A model generated the notes under the pieces. That model was not told the DNA's origin and ran no database searches. It worked only from the letters and a program-made list of their open reading frames with translations. 64,000 nucleotides of DNA. It comes from Diplosphaera chodatii. Its lineage: Eukaryota; Chlorophyta; Trebouxiophyceae; Prasiolales; Stichococcaceae. Below, in pieces: positions 1 through 13,715 of this stretch (position 1 is its first letter; each line of letters begins with the position of its first letter). The stretch is from contig JAALGY010000015.1 in NCBI GenBank assembly GCA_032358165.1, positions 1,178,001-1,242,000 of the forward strand. The letters run 5' to 3'. The position numbers and the translations under genes were made by a program.

Positions 1-66
1 GACAGGTGATGGAAACCTGTGCCTACACAGGACTTTGGCATGTGCTCAAAATTTGATGGCATGCAC

Positions 67-506
67 CTGCAGGGTGTGCGGGCTGTGACACATCAGCAGT
101 CCCAGCGCCACAGCGACCAGCAGCGCGGCCCTGTAGCCACCTGCCCACTGCACCCTGCGCGGGCGCTGCTGACGAGGCGCTTCCTGTTCCTGCTGCTGCG
201 GCTGCAGGTCCGGCACGGCATCATGCCACTCCTCCGCCTCTGCTGCCTGCTGACCTGCGTGCATGCCAGCAACGCACAGTCAATTGCTTGCGATGCGACA
301 CAACAGCAGCATGCACCGTGTGCATGCATGCAGGCAGATCATCACATGGCATCATGCCCTGAAAGGCGGCACTTTCGATCGTGTTCACCTGTGAACCGTG
401 GCCGCCGGGGACGGGCGGGCTCAGGCTCCGGCGGCGCCGCCGCAGCAGACGCGCGGGGCTCGCGCTGCTGCTTGGTGGGCGAGCTGGCGCTGGCCAATCT
501 GGCCAC
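67..506 (-). CDS. 3' part of an unidentified gene with a membrane helix (partial)
   Basis: Two minus-strand stretches join in phase. Exon 506-389 is a Ser/Ala/Pro/Arg-rich segment ending at a GTGAAC donor. Exon 254-67 follows a GCAG acceptor and gives GQQAAEAEEWHDAVPD, a Gln-rich run, a basic RPRRVQW patch and one hydrophobic helix (YRAALLVAVALGLLMCH) before another GTGCAT donor at about 66. The phase-1 join (G|GT = Gly) argues for real coding sequence. A basic patch before a single helix suggests a membrane-anchored protein. The gene runs off the left edge on its 3' side, and its 5' exons should lie above 506. A targeting-like first exon could sit at about 1170-1270 on the same strand, but I could not link it. 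Family not recognised. Confidence 0.4.
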
Positions 507-2658
507 CTACCCCTCCTGCGACGCCTGGATATGGTTCAGCTGAGAGCCTCACTTCACACAGCCTGAAGGTGTGTGTTCATCATAGGACTGCAGGCGGTTC
601 GAGGCCATGCTCATGTGCAAGGGATCCTTGCAACACAGACTCTCTATGCACCATGCAGGTCGGCGGCTATCATTCACATTGCGAAGCAGACGTCATGAAA
701 TGTCACCTGACGGTGCTGGGCGGGCACTCGCAGCTTATGATGTAGCTTTCAAATGTCGTCAGTATGGACCGACTGGACACGAGTTGAACTCTGAATTATA
801 CAGCTGACGATGCTGTACCTGGAGCAAACAGCAGTAGTGCTTAAAGCAGCAAGCAAGCAGCGTGCAATGCAGACTGCAATGACGGCATAGGCATGCAACC
901 TGGTTGGTGCCTCTGATGTAGCAGCACGCCGACCACTTGCAGCAAATGCATTGACGCCAGCCTAACGTCAAGCTGAAGGCTGCTGACCGGTCATATCGCT
1001 TGCATACAGCGCCCAAGCAAGCGAGCGTCAGTGTTAGTTGGACAACATCTACCGACCCAAACTTGAACCTGTTAAGTTGACGTGCCAGAAGGCCACCTGC
1101 CGACGGGTGCTTGCACCAGCACGCGATGCCCATACCATATGCAGCTTGACGAGATGAACCTAGCATTGCCTATGAAGCTGTTGCGCAGGCTGCAGGCGCA
1201 GGCGACGGGTAGCGCACCCCCAAGAAGGTCGGGCAAAGGGGCCAGTCTGACGGGAGGCATTGAGCACATTGCGGGCAACAGCAAGGACGCAGGCTTGTCG
1301 CCTGCTACAGTATAGACACACGACCCGCGTCTCCCTCACCTGTCAAGCCCCGTTGCGCACGCAGCGGCTGGCGGCTGCGAGTCTGACGGCGCTGTTAGAT
1401 AGACGACTGGTGTCAGCGAGCGGCACCACAGCTGCTTCACCGCCACATATTCCATCAGTGGAGCAAATGAGCACTTCCCACAGCACAAGCAAAGGAGAGC
1501 AAGCAGAGAAGAGTAGAGAGGGTGGACTGTGAGCGAGCGCGCTGGTCAGCGTCAGGGCCTGTAGGGCAGGCCAGGGGACTACAAATCAGGGTTTAGCAGC
1601 CCCTCGTTGAAGGCTTGCACTTGCTCTGCAACAAGCATCCGCCGCTGCCAAACTCCTCACTTCCGTAGCTGATACCTTCTGTCTTCCCCATCACAACGCA
1701 TTGCGCTGGCCGTCCGTAAGTTGGCGCGTCCACACAGACTCTGTTCGTATTCGTGCCTCATCAGGTCCGACACAGCAGCGACGAAGGGCGTGGTGTGGTG
1801 TTATGAGGCCGGCGCCATATCAACGGAGTGGAGGCGTACAGACACTCAAGTTGCTTGTCTGTGTCCCAACTTGGAACCCCAACTCACTGTTATCGATTCG
1901 AACCTGGAGCAACAGGAGTATGGGTGCAACCCTCACAGCAGCAGGAGAGGAAGCGTGCTGCAGGGTGGCACGGGTGGTCATCAGGGTTTGGCATGAAAGT
2001 TGACAGCTCACGGCTGATGGGTCGTACGTCCCGACCTCCGCGGCCTCTTTGCCTGATTGCTGGACGAGCCTAGACCTGAAAATATAAACGAACGCCTGTA
2101 TACGGCGTGGACTCCCAGGCCTACACTCTGCGTTGGCAGACCATGAACGGCTACAAGGGAGACCACACCTACGACCACAGCTGCGAGTCAGACTCGGATG
2201 TCAGCGAAGTGAGCAACATGCAGCACATACAAGTGCTGATCGTTGCTGCAAAAGTGCGGCTGAAGCGTCAAAGTGGCACACTTCACAAGGCCGAATGCTG
2301 AATCTATGTGATCACTTCACTTGCAGGCTGGCTGCCTGCCCCTCAGGCATCCAGGCAAAGGGCCCTTCGCTGACGGCCCTTGGCAGCAGACGCCGTTGCT
2401 GTTGAGACCAAGCTCGGCCAGCTGCGAAGCTAGCGCAGGGGTGTTTACCAATGGCCTGTTCTCGCCAGATGTCAACGTACAGAACCTAGTAAGTCTGAGA
2501 TCGGGACGCCGGACGTGCGTGGGTGGCCCCGCATCAGCTGTCACAAATATCACCGCCGAGCTGTCCTTCAGGTACTGCATGGCTTGCAGGTGCAGCCAGG
2601 GTCGCCGCCGCAGCTAGCGCACTCGGTTTGCTGCAGCGTAATCGACCACTGTGCAGAC
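507..2658. other. gene-poor region, no confident gene
   Basis: Only short overlapping frames on both strands are visible. Upstream exons of the minus-strand gene at 67-506 and 5' sequence of the coiled-coil gene are expected here. A minus-strand stretch near 1170-1270 (MCSMPPVRLAPLP followed by a basic, Ser-rich run and a GTATGG donor) resembles an organelle-targeting first exon. That is only a guess. No tRNA, rRNA or repeat array was seen. Confidence 0.5.
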
Positions 2659-4314
2659 ATGCAGCCGTCAGCCTCGGAAGCTGCAGAGCTGCTGGCAACA
2701 CTGCAGGAGCGCATCGCTGTGCTGGAGGCGCAGTTCTCTTCCCAAAAGGTGCCACGATGCTTGCTGCAATGCGGTACCAGAATATGCGTGTCAGCGGAAG
2801 CGTACTGGCTTGCAGTACACCTGAACACCCCTGAGACTGCATGTTGCTTGGTCAGGAGCCTACTGCAGGGGAGCACAGGGCCACACCGTCAGCCCGGCTG
2901 CCATATGCTACTGATGCCTTCCACCTGGTGGAGAAGCTGGACCGCAGCCTTCAGGAGATACAGCAGGCGTGCCACAGCGAGCCTGCCGTCGACGGTGAGG
3001 CATGACTTTGTGATCTTTGGTGGCTTGTCACCAATCAACAAATAATGTGTGTGACATGCTTGCTGGCCACTTCCCGCTAAAGCATGCACCGTCCGGCAGG
3101 TTCCAAGATCAGTGCCCGGGTGGTGGGGTTGAGGCGGCTGCTGCACGAGCGCGCGGAGCAGGGTCGCACAGCGTCAGCAGCAGCGCCGCCAGATGCAGGC
3201 GATGCCATCAGGCTGCGAGCTGAGCTGGCGCAGCTCGCAAACCGCTTGACTGGAGAGATGGCAGAGGTGCTCACGTGCCAAGGATGTGCATGCATCAAGC
3301 CCAACAAGCCACTCCTGGTGCCACAGGCAGGCATGTCGGCTGCGGGTGCTCAGACTGGCAGCAGTGCCGCAGGTGCGGGAGTTTGTGACATCTGAAACTT
3401 CCGACATCTGCGCCTTCGTCGAGGAGCGCGTAGCGGAGGCCCTGCAGCGGACGGCAGTGCACGCTTCACAGCCGCGGCACCCAGCGCAGCAGCAACTACA
3501 GCTTGGCAGTGGGCCGGTGCAGCAGGCTGATGGGCCGCTGACAGCGTCGATGCTGCAGGTCAGCGCCTCAGCTGCAGCGCTGTGGAGCCCCACCAGCAGC
3601 GGCCGCAGCAGCATGCCCGACGCGTCTGCTGCGGCGGAGCTGCCGCGCCCCATGCAGGATCTGTGGCGGTACATGCAGAAGGGCATGCAGCGTCTGGAGG
3701 TGAGCTGCTGCTGCTGGATAGCTTGTGGGAAGCCTTGTTGCATCATGGAGACCAGCTGTGCCATGGCCAGCAGCAATGATATAAGCCAAAGTCGCTGCAG
3801 GGCCTGCGGCAGCACATGGAGGAGCACCTCGCGGCGGTGCGCACCCTGTGCGGCTTTGCGGACGACCGCATCGCCGACATCAACCGCCTGCACGACCGCT
3901 TCGAGGAGCGCATCGAGGACCTGCACGCCTGCCACCGGTGGGCTGCTCACGGCGTTCAATGGCCACATCAGCCGTGTGCACGCCTGCCAGCGCACTGCCG
4001 CCTGATGCCTGCGGACCAGCGTGCTTGATGTGGCTGCAGTCTGCTGCGGACATCACGACCTAGGCGTGCATCAACGTCTGGCGCTCATCGGGTGCCTGCA
4101 TGCCTGTTGCAGGGACCTCGAGCGGAAGCTGGCGCGGCTGCACAGCGAGCAGGCGCGATCGGCGGGGCAGGTGCAGGCGCTGTCAGCGGTGGCCTCCCAC
4201 CACGTGCCGCAACAGCTGCCGGCAGCCACATCGCCCGCCTCGTCCGCTGGCAGCAACGGCGACAGCAGCGTAGCGACGTCCAGCCCAGCCTGCCTGCAGG
4301 GTGCCACAGAGTGA
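2659..4314 (+). CDS. coiled-coil protein of unknown function, six exons
   Basis: Exons 2659-2748, 2856-about 2994, 3100-3266, 3373-3699, about 3798-3938 and about 4112-4314 join in phase through GTGCC, GTGAGG, GTGCTC, GTGAGC and GTGGGC donors and CAG acceptors, giving about 355 residues. The product is mostly heptad-like helix: AAELLATLQERIAVLEAQF, AFHLVEKLDRSLQEIQQA, LRAELAQLANRLTGEMAEV, VEERVAEALQRT, MEEHLAAVRTLCGFADDRI, then DLERKLARLHSEQ. A low-complexity Gln/Ala/Ser segment and a Ser-rich tail follow the helices. There are no catalytic motifs, signal peptide or membrane segment. A structural or tethering role (for example a nucleoporin- or cytoskeleton-type subunit) is possible, but I cannot name a family. 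The start is the first ATG of the coiled-coil frame; an upstream exon is not excluded. Confidence 0.65.
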
Positions 4315-4702
4315 GCACACATGACCTCCTCGCCTTCAGAAGCCAAGCCGCTGAGCTCAAGCACGGTTCTGCGCTGTGGCGTCCACACACACGTTCATCA
4401 TGTCACATACCCACCCTGCAACCGCACTACGGCACCTGGACAGCACAATTGCAAAGTGCTGTCATCGTTGAACCGTGACTCGACATGGAGGCTCGTGTCT
4501 GCAGGGCAACAACGACGCAGCCAGCGGCTGCCTCCACACTGCAAATGTTGCTAAACGTGGGGGTTTTAGCGCTGGTGGCGGCGATGTTGCTTGGCGTGGC
4601 GTACAATAACGAGCCGCACCTTGTAGCAACTTGAGGTCAACCTGTTCTGCGTGGAACCATCACATCAGCTTCTTTGTTGACGCAAGTTGGGTTTGAACTA
4701 CC

Positions 4703-4725
4703 CAGTACCCAGTAGTTGGGTACTG
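4703..4725. repeat. perfect 9-bp inverted repeat with 5-nt loop
   Basis: CAGTACCCA and TGGGTACTG are exact reverse complements separated by GTAGT. The repeat lies about 210 bp before the adenine deaminase ATG, in the gap after the coiled-coil gene. It could form a small hairpin in DNA or RNA. No function is claimed. Confidence 0.6.
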
Positions 4726-4934
4726 TCTCGCTGGTTGTACGGGAAGTACAGGTGCTCGCACGGTCTTCAGTACGGGAGTAAACACACAAACCAATGCCCC
4801 ATGCACGCTGTGCACAGATCCTGGTGTCACCGTATCCCGTGTCTGCAGCCTCCAGCAGCACCCGCCAGGTCAGGTATCGCTGCACTGGTGGATGGCTGGT
4901 CTGGTGGGCAACCCAAATCTGGGCGTTGGCAAAC

Positions 4935-6858
<1,924 letters not shown>

Positions 6859-7396
6859 AGTTTTTCAAAAACCATGGGGTGGGACGAACAGTGCAGTCAC
6901 TCAGCTTAGCACTGGCCGACTCGGTTGGGTTGCATAGTACCCTCCTTCCATTTAAGAATCTGATGAGTAGTGTTGCATCTGGGGTCAGAGGGTCTCTAGC
7001 AAGGCTTGCAACGCAGATCAATCGAATGAAGAAAGGAAATCGCTCGCTGAAGTTAAGCCACCTAGGCGACGTTGCCTTTGCACTGAATGGGGTTGGCTGG
7101 GCACACACACGTCATGGGTCGTGGCCTGCCTACTGACAGAACGCACACAACTCGCAGCTCATTGCAGGATCGCCACACTCGCTGAGGTCGAGTGCCATGC
7201 CATCGGAACTATGCTAGCCCCTCCTGCTTCTGGCAGCTGGGCATGTGTCGCTGCAGTGCTGTGGCTGCCATCAGGTAGTGCCAATCATGCCACCAGCAAC
7301 TCATTTGTTCTTGCCTGCGCAACATGGAATGTGTCTGGGTTCAACCAAGTCTCTTTTGGTACTGTATATACGTACACCCCAAGCACAAGTGATGTA
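6859..7396. other. convergent intergenic region
   Basis: This holds the 3' ends of the adenine deaminase (+) and malic enzyme (-) genes. No further gene, tRNA or repeat was recognised. Confidence 0.6.
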
Positions 7397-10300
7397 TCAA
7401 TAATCCGTGAAGGGCGCACCGGGCTCGAGGTAGATGAGCGGGGAGTACTGCGGCCTGCACAGCACGAGATGTGACATGCTGTCAACAGCGCATGGCAAGC
7501 GCAGAAGGAGAGACAGGGGCAGACCTCCAGCATGGTACCCGTGCATTGCATGGGAGACACACGGTGTAGTGGGTAGAGCTCTGAAGCACACCAGTACATG
7601 TTGGACACGATCCAGTCCATGAGCGACTCATTGCTGGACTCAAACTCGCGGATTGCGCGCGGGTTTTTCACCAGGCCCTCCTCCATTGCTTGGTACATGA
7701 CCTCGAATGTGACACGCGCACTGATGTCTCTGTATGCACATCAGACTGCTTCGTCAGCAGCTGTTCAAGGATAGTATCGAACATGTCAACGTGCTTAGGG
7801 CTGTTCAGTCAAGTGGAAGCTTACACGCTGCATATGTGAAAACGATTCTCGGGCAGCAGCACCTGATAGTGTCCAGTGGCGGGTACACGAACCCCTTCTG
7901 CAGGTTGTCCTCTGGAATCATATTCGGTAGCGCTGCTGCTGCTGCCTGCGGTCATGAGCGCATACCATAGCGTCAGCTTCCATCTGTCGAGTGTTGTACT
8001 GGCATGCATGGCGCTGCAGACACACCGCAGACCACAACATCCTGCTTGGGCTGTGCACCATGATCATGCCATCTGACACGGCGCCCGTCTCAGCCAGGTG
8101 CGCGCCAAATGCCAGGCCTGCATACACGTTGTTGATTGTTGACAGCTATGAATCAGCCATTGCACAATTGGCATCCGTCCTGGTGTATGTACGGTGGACC
8201 TTTGTCTACAGATCTGGCACCACGCACCTGGGAAGATGTACATGTTGTTGGCCTGTGAAGAGGCAACCGTGCGGCCATCGTACTGCACATTCTCCTGCGG
8301 GCTTCCGCTGGCAAAGATGGCTCGACCCTCTGCATAAGCAGCGCACAACTGCTCTGGGGGCACCCTGGTGTGTTTGTGCGCATGTGCACAGCTCTTGTCT
8401 ACAGTAGAGCCTCCATGCAAGACGCTTGTGGAAGGCATCCACCACACCCGTATACTTCTGAGCATCCTCCGCTGTGCACTCCATGCGACTGGTGGGGTTG
8501 CTCATCGGGAAGATGATCGGCCGCTCGTTGTTCTTCCCCATTTCCTGCAGGCATTGCAGCCTTGACCGACTCACCGTCAGAAGGAATGATGCGCAAGCCA
8601 GGTGTCTTGCCCTGCAGCAGCACTGCCAGGACAAGGCGAAAAGGGGTCGGCCCATCATGCCACACCGTCAAGATCTCTGGGGTGAACAGCCGCCCGGCGC
8701 CTGAGAGCCCGATGATCACCGTCGGCTTGACCTGCAGGCGGTGCAGCTTCACGTGTGACTGCCAAGGCCACGCTGCAGCCATGCAATGTCTGCCAGCAGA
8801 GCCAGACCTGCACACGTGCTGCTTTAACAGGGACGCACTTACCCTGCGCACGATGTCTGCAAGGGCTTCCCCTTCGCTGTCGCCGGCGCCTGGCAACCGT
8901 GCAAATGGCGCCACGGCGTCTGACAGGTCCTCCCGCTCTACTGTGATCAGGCCGTTGTAGTCGGCGATCCAGAAGTTCTTGCACGCTTCGTCCGCCGACG
9001 AGCCCTGCCGCTGCATGCCTGCACAGCTGGCGGACGTGTTTTTCACGCAGCGCGACTCTTTGCGGTCACACGAAGACGGCAACGACCTGTTTGGCGCAGC
9101 CATGCCATGTGTCGATTCCAGCCAGTGAAACAGCAACACAGGTGTGGAAGAACCAGTACCTTGTGCAATCATACGCACGACGCCCATGCCGGCGCTGCCC
9201 GCGCCCACGACCACGATGCGCTGCTTCCTCAGAGCGCTGATTGGCACCTGGTGTGCAGACGCAGCATGAGGGTATGACGGGTGTGGACACCGGCTGACAA
9301 TGAGCCGGCCAGCAGCGTGCCTCTCGATTGCTGTCTGCACACACTGGGCCTCTTGACCAAGCTACAATCCTCACTGCAACCCGTGAAACAGCACCTTCAT
9401 GGCGCCGTACAGGCCGGCGAGCGCTGTGGCGGCGGTGCCCTGGATGTCGTCGTTGAAGGTGCTGTGGTGGTACCGGTACCGATCCAGCAGCGGCTGCGCA
9501 TGACTCATGTTGAAGTCCTGCGGTTCAAACCCGCAGGGCATTCCAGGCTATACTTTCATATCTGGGCTGCAATCCACCTTGTCAGACTCCAGTGCCACCA
9601 AGCACAGTACAGTGTGGCACCTCAAATTGCAGCACAGCCTTTGGCCACCGCCCCATGACCGCCCGGACAAACTGCAGAACACCAGGCTTCTTCAGCGCCA
9701 ACGGTTGCTTTGGGCCACAGTCGTTTGCTGACATGTGTTTGCTGACATGTGCTCAAAGCAGCATCCTCAAAAAGTCATGATCGTTGGGTATGCCCTGGGG
9801 GAGCCCTGCCCCCTTCTGTTCACCTCGTCTAGGACATCAAAGTACAGCTGCTGGTCCTTGATGCGCCCCTGGTGCAGCCCTGCAGGGGCAGCATGCCTGT
9901 TGGGTGTGGTGCAACAGCAGTGTGTGGAATTGTGGACGGTGACATGTCCATGGTTTGACTGCAGGCCAGTCCAAAAAGAATGCTGGGGTGCCCACCCAGA
10001 TAGAGCTCATTGTTCTGCAGCTGCTCGTTGTCCGTCCCGACATCAATCACGCAAGGCAGCACGCGGCCGGGATGGAAGCCAGCTGCTCCGACATACAGGT
10101 CCAGCTTGCCTGCACTTGGCGTGACCCATCATCCAATCAAGTGCTGCAGCAACGGCAACCGCTGGCATGTTGCACCCGTCGCAATAGCAGCCGAGTCTGT
10201 CGCAGTAAACAACACCCACCAATAGGAATGGCCATGCCATTAATGCCCAGGTCCCCAAGCCCCAGGATGCGGCTGCATGGCACGAAAGCTCGCACGATAT

Positions 10301-11531
10301 GGTGCCAGATACACACAGATCGTGTGCACTCATTGCTGGCAGAGGCAAGTGATAGCCTGCGCACCTGCCGTCAGTGACGACGATGGCGTCCACGTGCTCG
10401 CTGGGCCAGTTGTACACCATGGCCGCCTGCAAGTCCCATGCCAGTGGTCAATGGACTTGGGTTGCTGATGACCTGGCATGCTTGCACATCTCGCGCCCTT
10501 ATGATTGAACACCCTGGCGAACCGGCGGCACCAACGCACCATGTCGGTGCGGTCCTTGATGCTGAAGAACATGCCCCGCGGCCGCCTGTACACATGGTGG
10601 TAGTTGACAGCTGCCCAGCCGACGGTTGGCGTGTACACAATCGGTGCGATCTCGCAGAAGTTGTCGACCAGCAGCTTGTAGAACAGCGTCTCGTTGCGGT
10701 CCTGTGCAGCGACCACTTGTGGATCAGCAAGCGCTGTAGAAATGTGAGAACTGAGATGAAATGTAGATGTCTACATATAGAAATATACAATGCAGTCATG
10801 CCTCAAGATACGGTCCTGCTGCCACAACATATTGCAAGCTCACCTTCAGCTCCGACAGGATGCGCCATTTGCGCACATGATCCCGTGTCACAGAAGGGTC
10901 CTTCAGATCAACCCAGTCTTTACCGAGGAAGTAGTCATCTGCGCAGCACCGCTACAACACAGCTGAGATTATGATCATACGAACTGGAAACAGGGACTGC
11001 CAGCACTGTGGACTTCGGCTGGGCCAGCCCTCGCATCGCCATCACCTTTGAGCCGCTCCACTTGCATCTCCATGGACATGACACGCGGCGGGAGGAGGCC
11101 ACGCAGCCCTAACCTATCCCGCTCCGGCTTGTCAAACGCGGTGCCCTGCTCACGCCGACAGGGAAGCGTATGGTCATCAGTCACGTGATCAGACACAGGC
11201 TGGTGAACAGGCCCAGCGCAGCACTGCTGATCAACTGCACCTTGTTGTGCACGCAGTCGTGGAGCAGGTCTGCGCCACGTTGGTGCACGATCGTGGAATC
11301 GGCACCAGGACCCTCATCTGGGATGTACGGAGTCAGCTGCTGCTTGGTGGTCGCCTTCTGAGGCTGGTCTGGTTGCTGCGCTGGCTCTGCCTGCTGCAGG
11401 TGTGGCTGTGAGGTGACCAAGCAGCGCAGAGTACATGCACATGCTGCGACGACCTCGTCAACCGGCTGCACTTGGTGGCTTGCCAGGCGAATGCTGCCTG
11501 CAGCAAGCCTACTGCCGGCAGCTCGCAGCAT
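7397..11531 (-). CDS. malic enzyme (malate oxidative decarboxylase), probably mitochondrial
   Basis: The enzyme converts malate and NAD(P)+ to pyruvate, CO2 and NAD(P)H. Many exons match the family in order: [20 protein letters not shown], a [12 protein letters not shown] exon, [96 protein letters not shown], the Rossmann motif [57 protein letters not shown] and NNMYIFPG. The final exon joins through a split Trp codon to give [14 protein letters not shown] and a stop at 7397. The start ATG at 11531 opens a basic, Ser/Ala-rich leader ([18 protein letters not shown]) that looks like a mitochondrial presequence. NAD versus NADP preference is not settled. The gene is divergent from cytochrome b561. 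Confidence 0.93.
9517..9537. repeat. perfect 7-bp hairpin spanning a malic enzyme 3' splice site
   Basis: Plus strand reads CCTGCGG, loop TTCAAAC, CCGCAGG. On the coding (minus) strand the CAG acceptor before the [14 protein letters not shown] exon lies inside one arm. It resembles a tRNA T-arm but has no matching acceptor, D or anticodon arms around it. Confidence 0.6.
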
Positions 11532-12146
11532 TGTGTTCAACTGTCCAGCCTGCGGTCCAACGCACTGCAACAGGTACAACCTGATCTAGCTGATCATGTG
11601 CGACGGGGGACTTGCACTCACAAGAACTTACTGCATAAAGCTGTGGTAAGAATCGCTGCAGGCCAGAAACGCGCTTGTAGCAAACTCTTAGTGTCGGACT
11701 GAGCCCAAGTGCATCGCTTGGCGGTCAGTTACCAGCTGTGCTACTAGCGACAATGCAGCATTGCAATGTAAAGCATAGAAATTGATAGTCTATACACTGA
11801 CGTTGAGACTGGCTGCAATGCTGCCAGTGATCAGGGTGCATGCGAGTCAAAACTGGCACGTGACGATGACCTGTGCGCCGAGACGAGGTGCATTGCATTC
11901 ACAGAGCCTGCATGATACATTACGCACAGCCATATCATCGTCGAATCTGCCGGCTATAGTGGCAAAGTGCTTGGTCTGCTCAGCCCGCTGCCCATGCAGA
12001 GCACTCCTCGTGCATGCATTACGTTCAAGAATGTCAGCTGAGCCTGCTGTAGCATAGTAGGCACAACTCGATAGGCACTGAGCTCCTGCAAGTGTATTAC
12101 AGCAGCCTGTGCACAGGCCGGAGTGAAGACGAGAGAGCCGTCAACC
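11532..12146. promoter_or_regulatory. shared 5' region of malic enzyme (-) and cytochrome b561 (+)
   Basis: About 615 bp separate the two divergent start codons. No clear TATA box or other motif stands out. The regulatory role is inferred only from position. Confidence 0.4.
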
Positions 12147-13326
12147 ATGCCGGCAACCACTGTCCAAGTGCTGCGCGGCCTGCTGCTGGCAACCCAGCTC
12201 GCAGTGCTTTTAATTTTATTTGCATGGATATTTGGCTCATTGGGCGGCGTCAGCCTCAGACCAATGGAGGCGGGCTTTGCAGCCGGCGTCAACGACACAA
12301 ACAGGTGTGACAGACCCAGAGTGGCCTGGCGCATTTCTAGGACAACCCCACTTCCTGCACCCATAGCAAAACTACGTCCACGCCGGGCGGACTTGTGCAG
12401 GCTTTTCAACTGGCATCCCTTGCTAATGGTCCTGGCGTGGATTGGCCTGTCAGCTGAAGCGCTGCTTGCATACCGCTCGCCATATGTCAAGGATCTCAAC
12501 AGGTGAATGCAGAGATGATTCTATCTGAGGATGAAATAGTAAAGGTTTGCTAGGTGGGGAGAGTGAGTTGCCGCAGGTCGCTTGATAAGTCGAGCCTCAA
12601 GCTGCGCAGGCAGCAACAGAAGACACTGCATGCCACGCTTAACACAGCGGCGCTGCTGACAGCCATCCTTGCGGTGACTGCGGCATGGAAGTCGCACACC
12701 CTCAAGCGCCCGGATCCAATCCCAAACCTGTACTCTCCACACAGGTGCACACACGTTGCCTTGATTTGGGTGGGCGTTGCTTGCTGTGCCATCACAAGTG
12801 TCGAGCTTTTCTGAAAAGCGCCAACTGAACATCCTTTTCTGATTGGCACAGCTGGCTCGGGGTGCTGACGCTTTCGCTGGCCATCGTCCAGTTCCTCATT
12901 GGCTTTGGCACCTATGTGTGGCCGAAGCTGAGCGCCTCCCGTCGTACAGCAGCGTACCCGTACCATGCCTTCCTCGGGGCTGTCACCTTTACCACAGCGA
13001 TAGCAACCATGTTATCTGGCATTCAGGAGAAGGCATCGTTCGTGCAGGTACTGCAGGCTTTAAGCGAGACACAGCTGCTGAACTAGTGCCGATCTGTTAC
13101 CAGCGCACAGCTCAGCCGTTTCAAATCGTTCCATACAATGGTTTCACTGACGCAGGTGTTCATGAAGGCGCCAGTGTACTCTGCGGCTATCAGGCTGCCA
13201 GCAGCACTGGCGCTTTTTGTCGCCCTCACCGGCATCCTGCTAGCAGCTTATCATGCAGCAGTGCGCAAGCAGCAGCAAGAGGAGCCAGTTGTATTGGAAG
13301 GCGTGGAGTATGAGCGCGTCATTTAG
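12147..13326 (+). CDS. cytochrome b561-type transmembrane ferric reductase
   Basis: Five exons encode about 215 residues with six hydrophobic helices. Helix 1 lies in LLLATQLAVLLILFAWIFG. Next come LFNWHPLLMVLAWIG, a KLRRQQQKTLHATLNTAA segment, LYSPHSWLGVLTLSLA, AAYPYHAFLGAVTFTTAI and the last helix RLPAALALFVALTGILLAA. The conserved histidines NWHP, LHATLN, SPHSW and YPYHAF are spaced as the two b-heme ligand pairs of the family. These proteins pass electrons from ascorbate across endomembranes or the plasma membrane to monodehydroascorbate or ferric iron. The C-terminal tail is short, charged and ends EGVEYERVI. The exon joins (CAGG|TGTGAC after NDTNR, the SPH|S join) are in phase. No DOMON or other fused domain is seen. 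Confidence 0.9.
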
Positions 13327-13715
13327 GTCATCCAGTTTGCGGCTGTGTTCAGTTGGCCGCATGCAGACATGCTCGATGAGGGCAGATTCTGCATGCGTGC
13401 TGCAAGTGTCGGAAGCAGTCAGCGAAGTTTAGGAGCACTCTGACGGTAACAAGCGGGTTACATGCCACTACAAGGTTCGACTTGGAGTCACGCAAGCTAT
13501 TACCTGCACCACTGCTGCAGATTTGCACAGCTTCGAATGCAGTGGACCCTGTAGTGTCCACAGAGCAGGCGCTGCTGGGTGCTGAGCGCATCAACACGTG
13601 TATGGTGACAACAGCGGCACCACCTGTTGCACACTCTTGTTACATATCGTCGAGCAGATGCTAGCGAAGTGACAGGCAAGATGCACGAGTGGTCACCCCA
13701 GTAATTCAGCTGCCA
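13327..13715. other. convergent intergenic region
   Basis: 3' ends of cytochrome b561 (+) and VPS20 (-). No other gene recognised. Confidence 0.55.

Noticed and set aside
1575..1600. Single GGGTTTAG, telomere-like
   Set aside because: One copy only, with no tandem array, so there is no evidence of a chromosome end or interstitial telomere.
1899..1930. TTCGAACC B-box-like motif
   Set aside because: Surrounding sequence does not fold as a cloverleaf on either strand by eye.
3174..3995. 273-codon minus-strand open frame
   Set aside because: It is antisense to the coiled-coil gene, has Cys/Ser-rich composition without domain features, and the plus-strand exons join in phase.
9517..9537. tRNA T-arm-like sequence
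   Set aside because: No acceptor, D or anticodon stems pair around it, and it overlaps a malic enzyme splice site.
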